Below, in pieces: positions 9,340 to 17,880 of a stretch of DNA of 64,000 bases; within the stretch, counting starts at the first letter, position 1; each line of letters starts with the position of its first letter. The position numbers and the translations under genes are program-made. The stretch spans positions 1,488,001-1,552,000 of the forward strand of contig NZ_JABEZU010000001.1 in NCBI RefSeq assembly GCF_013149785.1, in the 5' to 3' direction. The DNA comes from Isoptericola halotolerans. Its GTDB lineage: Bacteria; Actinomycetota; Actinomycetes; Actinomycetales; Cellulomonadaceae. The notes under the pieces are model-generated. The model saw only the letters and a program-made list of their open reading frames with translations, did no database searches and had not been told where the DNA came from.

Positions 9340-9762
9340 ATGAGTGAGAACCCCAGGGCCCGCAAGCTGGCGGACCGCATCAAGGAGATCGTCGCGCAGC
9401 TGCTCGACACCCGGATCAAGGACCCCCGGCTCGGGTTCGTCACGATCACGGACGTGCGCGTCACCGGTGATCTGCAGCAGGCGTCGGTGTTCTACACGGT
9501 GTACGGCGACGAGGAGGCGCACGCCGGGACCGCCGCGGCGTTGGAGAGCGCCAAGGGCATGATCCGTTCGGAGGTGGGCAAGCAGACCCAGATGCGGCTG
9601 ACCCCCAGCATCGAGTTCCACCTCGACTCGGTTCCGGAGACCGCGGCCCACCTGGACGCAGCACTGATCGAGGCGCGTCGGCGGGATGCCGAGCTGGCGG
9701 CGCTGCGTGAGGGCAAGCAGCCGGCCGGCGACGCGGACCCGTACCGCACCGACGACGACTGA
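9340..9762 (+). CDS. rbfA: 30S ribosome-binding factor RbfA
   Basis: This 140-residue, KH-type protein acts late in 30S subunit assembly and in cold adaptation. Family features are [41 protein letters not shown] near the N-terminus, then ASVFYTVYG and a C-terminal helix rich in Arg and Ala. The ATG at 9340 has GAGAGGGAG upstream. It follows infB after the large stem-loop and precedes truB by 19 nt. Some actinobacteria have a DHH phosphodiesterase gene between rbfA and truB; it is absent here. Confidence 0.93.
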   Translation: MSENPRARKLADRIKEIVAQLLDTRIKDPRLGFVTITDVRVTGDLQQASVFYTVYGDEEAHAGTAAALESAKGMIRSEVGKQTQMRLTPSIEFHLDSVPETAAHLDAALIEARRRDAELAALREGKQPAGDADPYRTDDD

Positions 9763-9781
9763 CCGCGGGACGGGAGCACAC

Positions 9782-10744
9782 GTGGTGGACCAGCGGCGCG
9801 AACGGCCGCCTCGGCGACCGACGGCACCGGACGGCTTCCTCGTCGTCGACAAGCCTGCCGGGCTGACGAGCCACGACGTCGTCGCGCGGTGTCGGCGCCT
9901 GGCCGGGACACGCAAGGTGGGGCACGCCGGCACCCTCGACCCGATGGCCACGGGAGTGCTGGTCGTCGGCGTCGGTCGGGCCACCCGTCTGCTGACCTAC
10001 GTCGTCGGCGCCGACAAGGAGTACGACGCCACGATCCGGCTGGGCGTCGGCACGACGACGGACGACGCCGAGGGTGCTGTCGTCTCCGCACCCGGGGTCG
10101 GGCAGGGCGTGGAGCGCGCTGCGCTCGAGTCCGCGGTGGCGGCCCTCACCGGTGAGATCGAGCAGGTGCCGACCACGGTCAGCGCGATCAAGGTCGACGG
10201 GAAGCGTGCCTACGACCTGGCCCGCGCGGGCGAGGAGGTGCAGCTCGCGGCGCGCCCGGTCATCGTCAGCACCTTCGACGTCCTCGCGGTGCGCCCCGGC
10301 CTGTCCGACGACGGCACGTCCGTGCTCGACCTGGACGCCCGGGTGGTCGTCTCGTCGGGGACCTACGTCCGGGCGCTCGCCCGCGACCTCGGTGCGGCCC
10401 TGGGGACGGCAGGGCACCTCACCGCGCTGCGGCGCACGCGGGTGGGCGGCTACGACCTCGCCCGGGCCCGGAGCCTGGAGCAGCTCGAGCACCAGGCGGA
10501 CGACGACGGTGTGCTGGCCACGACGCCGCTCGCCGACGCCGCGCGCGCGACCTTCGCCGTGCGTGACCTGACCGATGCCGAGGCCAGAGCGCTCGGCTAC
10601 GGGCAGTGGGTGGCGCCGTCGGGCACGGACGGCACGGTGGCCGGCGTGGGGCCCGACGGTGCGCTCGTCGCGCTCCTCGAGGACACGTCACGTCGCGGCG
10701 AGCAGCTCGCCAAGCCGGTCCTCGTGCTCGCGCCGGCGCCCTGA
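9782..10744 (+). CDS. truB: tRNA pseudouridine(55) synthase TruB
   Basis: This enzyme converts U55 of the T-loop of tRNAs to pseudouridine. The protein has about 320 residues. The catalytic aspartate is Asp53 in HAGTLDPMATGVL, and the KPAGLTSHDVV and KEYDATIRLG motifs of the TruB family are present. A C-terminal extension from about residue 260 fits the actinobacterial PUA-like domain. The start is GTG 9782 (or the adjacent GTG 9785), with GGGAG upstream. It belongs to the rimP-to-truB operon. Confidence 0.94.
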   Translation: MVDQRRERPPRRPTAPDGFLVVDKPAGLTSHDVVARCRRLAGTRKVGHAGTLDPMATGVLVVGVGRATRLLTYVVGADKEYDATIRLGVGTTTDDAEGAVVSAPGVGQGVERAALESAVAALTGEIEQVPTTVSAIKVDGKRAYDLARAGEEVQLAARPVIVSTFDVLAVRPGLSDDGTSVLDLDARVVVSSGTYVRALARDLGAALGTAGHLTALRRTRVGGYDLARARSLEQLEHQADDDGVLATTPLADAARATFAVRDLTDAEARALGYGQWVAPSGTDGTVAGVGPDGALVALLEDTSRRGEQLAKPVLVLAPAP

Positions 10745-10792
10745 GGAGGAGAGCTCGCACGAGGCGGGTCGGCTCCTCGAGGGCGCCGGGGC

Positions 10793-10798
10793 TACTCT
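10793..10798 (+). promoter_or_regulatory. -10 box for ribF
   Basis: TACTCT lies about 55 nt before the ribF start in the gap after truB. It could give ribF its own promoter. Confidence 0.35.
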
Positions 10799-10852
10799 TG
10801 ACGGTCGGCGCCCCACCGGGCGTCGACGGCTGAGCGGATGGGAGCGGCGCGC

Positions 10853-11842
10853 GTGCAGGTGTTCACGGACCTGAGCGAGGTCCCCGACGGCTTCGGGCCG
10901 TCTGCGGTCACGATCGGGAACTTCGACGGCGTCCATCGCGGTCACCAGGCGGTGCTGCGCCGTCTCGTCCGGCTCGCCCAGGGCGACGAGCGCGCTGCCG
11001 TCGCCGTGACCTTCGACCCGCACCCGGCCGCGGTGCACCGGCCGGGTTCCGCGCCCGAGCTGCTCACCGGGCTGCACGACCGGCTGGACCTGCTGGCCGC
11101 GACGGGCCTGGACGCCGTCCTGGTCATCTCGTACTCGCTGGAGTTCGCCGCGCAGAGCCCCGAGGAGTTCGTCACCCGCTACCTCACCGGCGCCCTGGGC
11201 GCGCGCAGCGTCGTGGTGGGGCACGACGTGCGGTTCGGGCAGGACAACGTCGGGACGCTCGCGACCATGGTCGAGCTGGGCGGCGAGCACGGGTTCGAGG
11301 TCGTGGCCATCGACGACGTGGGGGAGTGCCTGGCGGAGTCGCCCGGCGCGCGGCAGCGCTGGTCGAGCTCGGCGGCGCGCGCGCTGCTCGCCGAGGGCGA
11401 CGTCGCGCAGGCCGCGGACGTCCTCGGCCGCCCGCACCGTCTGCGCGGCACCGTGGTCCACGGCGACGCGCGCGGACGCGAGCTCGGGTTCCCGACGGCG
11501 AACCTGGGGGCGATCGCGGGCATGGTCCCGGCGGACGGCGTGTACGCGGGATGGCTCAGGCGTCCGGTCCTGGCCGCACGGGAGCCCCAGCACCCTGACG
11601 CGCGGCTGCCTGCCGCGATCTCCATCGGCACCAACCCGACGTTCGACGGGGTGGAGCGCCGCGTCGAGGCCTACGTGCTCGACCGCACCGACCTGGACCT
11701 GTACGACGAGGAGGTCGTCCTCGAGCTCGTCGAGCACCTGCGGCCCACCCTGCGCTTCGACGGCATCGACCCGCTCGTCCGCCAGATGCACGACGACGTC
11801 GCCCGCGCCCGCGAGATCCTCCGGCCGGGTGGCGGTCGGTGA
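10853..11842 (+). CDS. ribF: Bifunctional riboflavin kinase / FAD synthetase
   Basis: This enzyme phosphorylates riboflavin to FMN and adenylates FMN to FAD. The N-terminal adenylyltransferase domain shows VTIGNFDGVHRGHQ (the HxGH-type nucleotide site) and later GHDVRFG. The C-terminal kinase domain has RGRELGFPTANL and SIGTNPTFDG. I prefer GTG 10853 because the family usually starts MQV-W/F, and GGGAG lies 10 nt upstream; an in-frame ATG at 10838 would add five residues. The following rpsO has its own promoter-like sequence. Confidence 0.93.
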   Translation: MQVFTDLSEVPDGFGPSAVTIGNFDGVHRGHQAVLRRLVRLAQGDERAAVAVTFDPHPAAVHRPGSAPELLTGLHDRLDLLAATGLDAVLVISYSLEFAAQSPEEFVTRYLTGALGARSVVVGHDVRFGQDNVGTLATMVELGGEHGFEVVAIDDVGECLAESPGARQRWSSSAARALLAEGDVAQAADVLGRPHRLRGTVVHGDARGRELGFPTANLGAIAGMVPADGVYAGWLRRPVLAAREPQHPDARLPAAISIGTNPTFDGVERRVEAYVLDRTDLDLYDEEVVLELVEHLRPTLRFDGIDPLVRQMHDDVARAREILRPGGGR

Positions 11843-11880
11843 CGCCGGTCACGCGCCACCGTCGTGACCGTCCGCGCTGG

Positions 11881-11886
11881 TAGCAT
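11881..11886 (+). promoter_or_regulatory. -10 box for rpsO
   Basis: TAGCAT lies about 85 nt before rpsO in the gap after ribF. No good -35 at standard spacing is visible. Confidence 0.4.
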
Positions 11887-11970
11887 GAGGGTGCCGTAGT
11901 TCGGCCGCGGACCCAGAGCGCCCGGTGAAGAAGTCCCGGAGCACCGCGCAACGACACCAGAAGGAGAGCC

Positions 11971-12240
11971 ATGCCGCTCGACGCTGCCACCAAGCAGTCC
12001 ATCATCACCGAGTACGCCACTCACGAGGGCGACACCGGCTCGCCGGAGGTGCAGATCGCGCTGCTCACCCAGCGCATCAACGACCTGAACGAGCACCTCA
12101 AGGAGCACAAGCACGACCACCACTCGCGTCGTGGCCTGCTGCTGCTCGTCGGCCAGCGTCGCCGCCTGCAGGGCTACCTGCAGAAGGTCGACATCGTGCG
12201 CTACCGCGCGCTCATCGAGCGCCTCGGTCTGCGCCGCTGA
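11971..12240 (+). CDS. rpsO: 30S ribosomal protein S15
   Basis: This 89-residue primary 16S rRNA-binding protein shows the S15 signature: [39 protein letters not shown], followed by [11 protein letters not shown]. The ATG at 11971 has AAGGAGAG upstream. The order rpsO-pnp is conserved in many bacteria and the two genes are often regulated together at RNA level. A strong hairpin follows directly. Confidence 0.97.
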   Translation: MPLDAATKQSIITEYATHEGDTGSPEVQIALLTQRINDLNEHLKEHKHDHHSRRGLLLLVGQRRRLQGYLQKVDIVRYRALIERLGLRR

Positions 12241-12253
12241 CACCACCGGGCCG

Positions 12254-12280
12254 GCCCGGTCCCTCTCGCAGGGGCCGGGC
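12254..12280 (+). terminator. Hairpin after rpsO
   Basis: GCCCGGTCCCT pairs with AGGGGCCGGGC over 11 bp (one T.G pair) with a 5-nt CTCGC loop, starting 13 nt after the rpsO stop. No T-tract follows, as is common in high-GC actinobacteria. Confidence 0.65.
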
Positions 12281-12303
12281 TGGTCTGATGTGATGTCCTG
12301 GTA

Positions 12304-12348
12304 ACTACCACCATCGCGCTGCCGGACCGTCGTCCGGTCCTCGGTAGT
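12304..12348 (+). promoter_or_regulatory. Branched stem in the pnp leader
   Basis: ACTACC (12304-12309) can pair with GGTAGT (12343-12348), enclosing a perfect hairpin CCGGAC-CGTC-GTCCGG (12322-12337). In Streptomyces the rpsO-pnp spacer forms RNase III-cleaved hairpins that control pnp; the same role here is inferred from position. Confidence 0.45.
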
Positions 12349-12450
12349 GGCTCCCCGAACCGCCCGGTCCGTCCGGTGCGCGGCTCCGTGGGCCTCGATC
12401 GAAGACCGTCGCACGGAGGGGCGGCGCCTTCGAGAATCAGGAGGGCACCC

Positions 12451-14706
12451 ATGGAGGGTCCCGAGATCCAGTTCGCCGAGGCCGTCATCGACAACGGTCG
12501 CTTCGGCACCCGTACCGTCCGCTTCGAGACGGGCCGTCTGGCCCGGCAGGCTGCCGGCGCCGTCGCCGCCTACCTCGACGACGAGACCATGCTGCTGTCG
12601 ACCACCGCGGTCGGCAAGCACCCCAAGGACCACTTCGACTTCTTCCCGCTGACGGTGGACGTCGAGGAGCGCATGTACGCCGCGGGGCGCATCCCCGGGT
12701 CGTTCTTCCGCCGCGAGGGTCGCCCGTCGACCGAGGCGATCCTCACCTGCCGCCTGACCGACCGGCCGCTGCGTCCGCTCTTCGTCAAGGGTCTGCGCAA
12801 CGAGGTCCAGATCGTCATCACGGTCATGGCCCAGCACCCCGACGACGCCTACGACGTGCTGGCGATGAACGCCGCGTCCGCGTCCACGCAGATCTCCGGC
12901 CTGCCGTTCTCCGGTCCTGCCGGCGCCGTGCGGATCGCGCTCATCGACGACCAGTGGGTCGCGTTCCCGAAGTACTCCGACAAGGAGCGCGCCGTCTTCG
13001 AGATGGTCGTGGCCGGCCGCAAGGTCGTCGCCGCGGACGGTTCCGAGGACGTCGCCATCGCGATGATCGAGGCAGAGGCCACCGACGACGCGTGGAACCT
13101 GGTCAAGAACCAGGGTGCCACCGCACCGACGGAGCAGGTCGTCGCCGAGGGCATCGACGCGGCCAAGCCGTTCATCGCCGCGCTGTGCGACGCCCAGGCC
13201 GCGCTGGCCGCCCAGGCGACCACCGAGGTGCGCGAGTTCCCGCTGTTCCCGGACTACGCCGACGACGTCTACGCCGCCGTGGAGTCCGCCGTCTCCGCCA
13301 CCACCACCGAGGCGCTGACCATCGGTGACAAGCAGGAGCGCAACGACCGTCTCGACGAGATCAAGGCGGGCCTGAAGACCGAGCTCGCCGAGCAGTTCGA
13401 GGGGCGTGACAAGGAGGTGTCGGCCGCCTTCGCCGCGCTGCAGAAGCAGCTCGTGCGCCGGCGCGTGCTCACCGAGGGCGTGCGCATCGACGGGCGTGGG
13501 CTCGCCGACATCCGCACCCTGTCGGCCGAGGTCGAGGTGCTGCCCCGCGTGCACGGCTCCGCGATCTTCGAGCGCGGCGAGACCCAGATCCTGGGTGTGA
13601 CCACGCTGAACATGCTGCGCATGGAGCAGCAGATCGACTCGCTCGGGCCGGTCACGCGCAAGCGCTACATGCACAACTACAACTTCCCGCCGTACTCGAC
13701 CGGTGAGACCGGCCGCGTCGGCAGCCCGAAGCGTCGCGAGATCGGACACGGCGCTCTCGCCGAGCGTGCCCTGGTGCCGGTGCTGCCGAGCCGCGAGGAG
13801 TTCCCCTACGCGATCCGTCAGGTCTCCGAGGCGCTCGGCTCCAACGGGTCGACGTCGATGGGCTCCGTCTGCGCCTCGACCCTGTCGCTGCTCAACGCCG
13901 GTGTGCCCCTCAAGGCGCCCGTCGCGGGCATCGCGATGGGGCTCGTCTCCGACACGGTCGACGACGAGACCCGCTACGCGGCCATGACCGACATCCTGGG
14001 CGTCGAGGACGCGTTCGGCGACATGGACTTCAAGGTCGCCGGTACCCGCGAGTTCGTCACGGCGATCCAGCTCGACACCAAGCTCGACGGGATCCCCGCC
14101 TCGGTCCTGACGGCCGCTCTCGGTCAGGCCCGCGACGCGCGCCTGACGATCCTGGACGTGCTCGCCGAGGCGATCGACACCCCGGACGAGATGTCCGTCA
14201 ACGCCCCGCGTGTCATCGCCGTCAAGGTCCCCGTGGACAAGATCGGCGAGGTCATCGGGCCCAAGGGCAAGATGATCAACCAGATCCAGGAGGAGACCGG
14301 CGCCGACATCTCCATCGAGGACGACGGCACGGTCTACATCGGTGCGACGGACGGCCCGTCCGCCGAGGCCGCGCGCGCGGCGATCAACGCGATCGCCAAC
14401 CCGCACGTGCCGGAGGTCGGCGAGCGCTTCGTCGGCACCGTCGTGAAGACGACGTCGTTCGGCGCCTTCATCTCGCTCTCCCCGGGCAAGGACGGGCTGC
14501 TGCACATCAGCCAGCTCCGCAAGCTCGTGGGCGGCAAGCGGGTCGAGAACGTCGACGACGTGCTGTCCATCGGCCAGAAGATCCAGGTCGAGATCGGTGA
14601 GATCGACCCGCGCGGCAAGCTGTCGCTCGTGGCGGTCACCGAGGACGACGACAAGGCCGACGCGGAGCCGGACGCCGAGCAGGCCGAGCAGCCGAGCGAG
14701 GCCTGA
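12451..14706 (+). CDS. pnp: Polyribonucleotide nucleotidyltransferase (PNPase)
   Basis: This 3'-5' phosphorolytic exoribonuclease has 751 residues. Two RNase PH-like domains are seen (first with [11 protein letters not shown] and FFRREGRPS; second with [11 protein letters not shown] and [23 protein letters not shown]), separated by a helical linker. A KH domain ([19 protein letters not shown]) and an S1 domain ([28 protein letters not shown]) follow. The ATG at 12451 has CAGGAGGG upstream; upstream codons in the same frame are leader. The M16 protease gene follows after 8 nt, a conserved actinobacterial pair. Confidence 0.97.
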   Translation: MEGPEIQFAEAVIDNGRFGTRTVRFETGRLARQAAGAVAAYLDDETMLLSTTAVGKHPKDHFDFFPLTVDVEERMYAAGRIPGSFFRREGRPSTEAILTCRLTDRPLRPLFVKGLRNEVQIVITVMAQHPDDAYDVLAMNAASASTQISGLPFSGPAGAVRIALIDDQWVAFPKYSDKERAVFEMVVAGRKVVAADGSEDVAIAMIEAEATDDAWNLVKNQGATAPTEQVVAEGIDAAKPFIAALCDAQAALAAQATTEVREFPLFPDYADDVYAAVESAVSATTTEALTIGDKQERNDRLDEIKAGLKTELAEQFEGRDKEVSAAFAALQKQLVRRRVLTEGVRIDGRGLADIRTLSAEVEVLPRVHGSAIFERGETQILGVTTLNMLRMEQQIDSLGPVTRKRYMHNYNFPPYSTGETGRVGSPKRREIGHGALAERALVPVLPSREEFPYAIRQVSEALGSNGSTSMGSVCASTLSLLNAGVPLKAPVAGIAMGLVSDTVDDETRYAAMTDILGVEDAFGDMDFKVAGTREFVTAIQLDTKLDGIPASVLTAALGQARDARLTILDVLAEAIDTPDEMSVNAPRVIAVKVPVDKIGEVIGPKGKMINQIQEETGADISIEDDGTVYIGATDGPSAEAARAAINAIANPHVPEVGERFVGTVVKTTSFGAFISLSPGKDGLLHISQLRKLVGGKRVENVDDVLSIGQKIQVEIGEIDPRGKLSLVAVTEDDDKADAEPDAEQAEQPSEA

Positions 14707-14714
14707 TCGACCGC

Positions 14715-16043
14715 ATGAGCCAGCACCTCCCGCTCGTCGGAGCGGGCCAGCCGGGTGCCGAGCTGACCGCCGGGCAGGACGGCGCGACGATCCGTCGCAG
14801 CGTCCTGCCCGGCGGTGTGCGTGTGCTCACCGAGCACATGCCGGGGCTCCGCTCGTCCACCGTCGGCGCCTGGGTCGGCGTCGGGTCCCGGGACGAGACC
14901 GACGGCCACCACGGGTCGACCCACTTCCTGGAGCACCTGCTCTTCAAGGGCACGCAGCGACGCAGCGCGCTCGCCATCGCCGAGGCGTTCGACGCCGTCG
15001 GCGGCGAGGCCAACGCCGCCACCGGCAAGGAGCACACCTGCTACTACGCGCGGGTGCTCGACGAGGACGTCCCGATGGCGGTCGACGTCATCGCGGACAT
15101 GGTCACCTCGGCACGGCTGGACGCCGACGAGCTCGAGACCGAGCGAGGGGTGATCCTCGAGGAGCTCGCGATGACCGACGACGACCCGAGCGAGGTCGTC
15201 CACGAGGAGTTCGCCGCGGCCGTGCTCGGCGCCCACCCGTTGGGACGCCCGATCGGGGGGACCCCGGACACGATCCGCGCCGTCCCTCGTGACGCGGTGC
15301 TGGAGCACTATCGCTGGCACTACCGCCCGGAGACCCTGGTGATCGCCGCGGCGGGTGGTGTCGACCACGACCAGATCGTCCAGCAGGTCGGCGAGGCGCT
15401 CGTCGCGGGCGGCTGGTCCCTCGAGCCGGCAGGCCTGCCCCGCCAGCGCCGCTCCGGGGTCCCGGAGTGCGACGGCGTGCCGACCGAGGGCGTCGAGCTG
15501 ACGGTCCACCGGCAGGTGGAGCAGGCCAACGTCGTCGTCGGCGGGACCGGCCTGAGCGCGTCGGACGAACGGCGCTACACCCTGACGGTCCTCAACGCGG
15601 TCCTGGGCGGCGGCATGTCGTCCCGGTTGTTCCAGGAGGTCCGGGAGAAGCGTGGCCTCGCGTACTCCACCTACTCGTTCAGCCAGGGGCACGGCGGGCT
15701 GGGCCTCTTCGGCCTGTACGCCGGGTGCACCCCGGCGAAGGCCGATCAGGTGACCACGCTGATGATCGCCGAGCTGGAACGGCTCGCCGCGGACGGGATC
15801 ACCGACGACGAGCTGCAGCGGTCGGTCGGTCAGCTCTCCGGCGGCCTCGTCCTCGGCCTGGAGGACTCCGGCTCGCGCATGAGCAGGCTGGGCCGTGCCG
15901 AGCTCGTGCTCGGCGAGCTCCTGACGGTCGACGAGTCCTTGGAACGTGTTCGTGCCGTGACCGCGGCCGACGTGCGCGACCTGGCCGCCGACCTCGCGTC
16001 GCGACCTCGCTCCGTCGTGCGGGTCGGCCCCTTCGGAGAGTGA
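14715..16043 (+). CDS. M16 family zinc metallopeptidase
   Basis: This 442-residue protein resembles the processing-peptidase and PqqL-like M16 family. The inverted zinc motif HFLEH has His70, Glu73 and His74; the third zinc ligand should be a Glu near residue 150 in ERGVILEELAM. The C-terminal half has the second family domain, with LNAVLGGGMSSRLFQEVREKRGLAYS. There is no signal peptide, so it is probably cytoplasmic. The ATG is 8 nt after pnp, and dapB begins 10 nt downstream. Its substrate is unknown. Confidence 0.9.
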   Translation: MSQHLPLVGAGQPGAELTAGQDGATIRRSVLPGGVRVLTEHMPGLRSSTVGAWVGVGSRDETDGHHGSTHFLEHLLFKGTQRRSALAIAEAFDAVGGEANAATGKEHTCYYARVLDEDVPMAVDVIADMVTSARLDADELETERGVILEELAMTDDDPSEVVHEEFAAAVLGAHPLGRPIGGTPDTIRAVPRDAVLEHYRWHYRPETLVIAAAGGVDHDQIVQQVGEALVAGGWSLEPAGLPRQRRSGVPECDGVPTEGVELTVHRQVEQANVVVGGTGLSASDERRYTLTVLNAVLGGGMSSRLFQEVREKRGLAYSTYSFSQGHGGLGLFGLYAGCTPAKADQVTTLMIAELERLAADGITDDELQRSVGQLSGGLVLGLEDSGSRMSRLGRAELVLGELLTVDESLERVRAVTAADVRDLAADLASRPRSVVRVGPFGE

Positions 16044-16053
16044 GGAAGCGACT

Positions 16054-16833
16054 GTGAGCAGCAACGCCATCAGGGTGGCCGTCATCGGTGCCGCCGGACG
16101 GATGGGCGCACAGGCCTGTGCCGCGGTGGAGCAGGCCGCCGGCCTGGAGCTCGTGGCACGTCTGGACGCCGGCGACGACGTCGGCGCCGGCGTGCGCGAC
16201 TCCGGCGCCCAGGTCGCGGTGGACTTCACCGTGCCGGCCGTCACCGAGGCCAACGTGCACGCGGTCCTGGACGCCGGCGCGCACGCGGTGGTCGGCACGA
16301 CCGGGTGGGACGACGAGTCGCGCGGTCGGGTCGTCGAGCACCTCGCGCGCGTCAACGCCGACCGGTCGGACGACTCCGCGCTCGGGGTCCTCATCGCACC
16401 GAACTTCGGTCTGTCGGCCGTGCTGGCCATGACGTTCGCCGCGAAGGCGGCTCGCTACTTCGAGTCCGCCGAGGTGGTCGAGCTGCACCACCCGAACAAG
16501 GTCGACGCGCCGTCCGGCACCGCCCGGCACACGGCGGCCGCGATCGCTGCCGCTCGGGCGGACGCCGGCCTCGGGCCGTCGCCGGACGCCACCGAGGTCG
16601 GCTGGGAAGCGCGCGGCGCCGACGTCGACGGTGTGCGGGTGCACGCGGTCCGTCTGCGTGGCCTCGTGGCCCACGAGGAGATCCTCTTCGGCAACGAGGG
16701 AGAGCAGCTCACCATCCGCCAGGACTCGTTCGACCGGGCCAGCTTCATGCCCGGCGTCCTGCTGGCCGTTCGAGAGGTCGGGTCGCGGCCGGGGCTGACC
16801 GTCGGGCTCGAGAACGTGCTGGACCTGTCGTGA
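16054..16833 (+). CDS. dapB: 4-hydroxy-tetrahydrodipicolinate reductase
   Basis: This 259-residue enzyme of the diaminopimelate/lysine pathway reduces the DapA product using NAD(P)H. The nucleotide-binding motif is GAAGRMG near the N-terminus. The catalytic segment is ELHHPNKVDAPSGTA, with His145, His146 and Lys149, plus the DapB hinge VGTTG. GTG 16054 follows GAGGAAG. Its stop overlaps the next start (GTGA), so the downstream small gene is probably translated with it. dapA is 14 kb away and dapF 41 kb away. Confidence 0.96.
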   Translation: MSSNAIRVAVIGAAGRMGAQACAAVEQAAGLELVARLDAGDDVGAGVRDSGAQVAVDFTVPAVTEANVHAVLDAGAHAVVGTTGWDDESRGRVVEHLARVNADRSDDSALGVLIAPNFGLSAVLAMTFAAKAARYFESAEVVELHHPNKVDAPSGTARHTAAAIAAARADAGLGPSPDATEVGWEARGADVDGVRVHAVRLRGLVAHEEILFGNEGEQLTIRQDSFDRASFMPGVLLAVREVGSRPGLTVGLENVLDLS

Positions 16834-17318
16834 CCGACGAGGGCGTGCCGACGCCACCAGCCCGGCGTCGGCTTCCGCGCGGCCTGGTCGGTGCCGTGGC
16901 GGTCACGGCTCTGCTCGCCCTGTACGTGTGGGCCATCGCCGGTCGGGGGGCGGCGATGCTGACCAGCGGCGAGCCGGTGCTGATCGGCATCGGGGCGGCC
17001 GTGCTCGTCATCCCGCTGCTCGTCCTCGGGCTCGTCGCCCGCGAGTTCTGGCTCGCCGCCAGGGTGCAGCGGATGGCCGACGAGCTGGCCGCGGCGGGCG
17101 AGCTGCCGGTGGACGAGCTGCCCCGGTCGCCGGGTGGTCGGATCGACCGCGTGGCGGCGGACGAGGCCTTCGGCGGCGCACGTGATGCCGTCGACGCCGC
17201 TCCTCAGGACTGGCGGGCGTGGTACCACCTGGCGTTCGCCTACGACGCGGCCGGAGACCGCCGCCGTGCCCGAGGCGCGCTGCGGCGGGCCTCGGCGCTC
17301 TTCACCCCGTCGCGCTGA
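16830..17318 (+). CDS. Small membrane protein with a C-terminal TPR-like segment
   Basis: This 162-residue protein has two predicted membrane helices (GLVGAVAVTALLALYVWAI and PVLIGIGAAVLVIPLLVLGL). The C-terminal sequence DWRAWYHLAFAYDAAGDRRRARGALRRA resembles one tetratricopeptide repeat. GTG 16830 overlaps the dapB stop by four bases. The gene overlaps the convergent gene at 17302-17766 by 17 bp at the 3' ends. Similar genes follow dapB in other actinobacteria; the function is unknown. No enzymatic motif is seen. Confidence 0.75.
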   Translation: MTDEGVPTPPARRRLPRGLVGAVAVTALLALYVWAIAGRGAAMLTSGEPVLIGIGAAVLVIPLLVLGLVAREFWLAARVQRMADELAAAGELPVDELPRSPGGRIDRVAADEAFGGARDAVDAAPQDWRAWYHLAFAYDAAGDRRRARGALRRASALFTPSR

Positions 17319-17766
17319 GCCCGGGCAGCACCGCCCAGCAGTAGAGGGTGTGCCGGACGGATCGAGCACGCCCGGCCAGCTCGCCGAGCTCGCGCAGGGC
17401 GTCCGCGAGCACGGCGGCGCGGTGGTCGTCCTCGTCCGTCGTGCGCGCGACGGCGGTGAGCCGGGCCGGGGCGGCGCCGGCGAGCTCGGTGGTGACGAGC
17501 TCCGAGACGGTGACGACCCAGGGCCCCTCCGTGCCGCCGCTGATCACCTGCGCGTGCCGGGGGAGCGCCGTGACCTCGGCGTAGGTTCGCCCGCTGAGCA
17601 GTCCGCCGAGCGTGGCCAGCGCGACGAACGGGTCCGTCGACGGCACCCGGACGGTGTCGAACAGGGGCTCCCCGGAACCGCGGGCCGGCGTCGACGGCCC
17701 GTCGAGCTCGCGACCGACGGTGGCCGCCAACGCATCCGTCGGCGCGGCGAAGTAGTCCGTGACCAT
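17302..17766 (-). CDS. Uncharacterised actinobacterial protein (MVTDYFAA-type)
   Basis: This 154-residue cytoplasmic protein begins MVTDYFAAPTDALAATV. Actinobacterial hypothetical proteins starting with VTDYF have a similar layout, but I know no assigned function. It is mildly acidic and has no signal peptide, membrane helix or metal motif. The ATG at 17766 is preferred because upstream residues in frame are Arg-rich and look non-coding. The 3' end overlaps the convergent TPR-like gene. Confidence 0.65.
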   Translation of the reverse strand: MVTDYFAAPTDALAATVGRELDGPSTPARGSGEPLFDTVRVPSTDPFVALATLGGLLSGRTYAEVTALPRHAQVISGGTEGPWVVTVSELVTTELAGAAPARLTAVARTTDEDDHRAAVLADALRELGELAGRARSVRHTLYCWAVLPGLSATG

Positions 17767-17880
17767 CGAGGTCCCGCGATGGTCACGGGGCGTCCGTCGC
17801 CGACGAGCGTCGGCGCTCCTGCCCTCGTGACCCATGCGGACAGGCTGGCACGTGCGTGCTACGGCCGGGTCACACGACGG

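Noticed and set aside
6270-9464. Open frame of over 1000 codons antisense to infB
   Set aside because: Composition is repetitive Arg/Gly/Leu and mirrors the IF2 linker. No start signal or homology; a shadow of infB.
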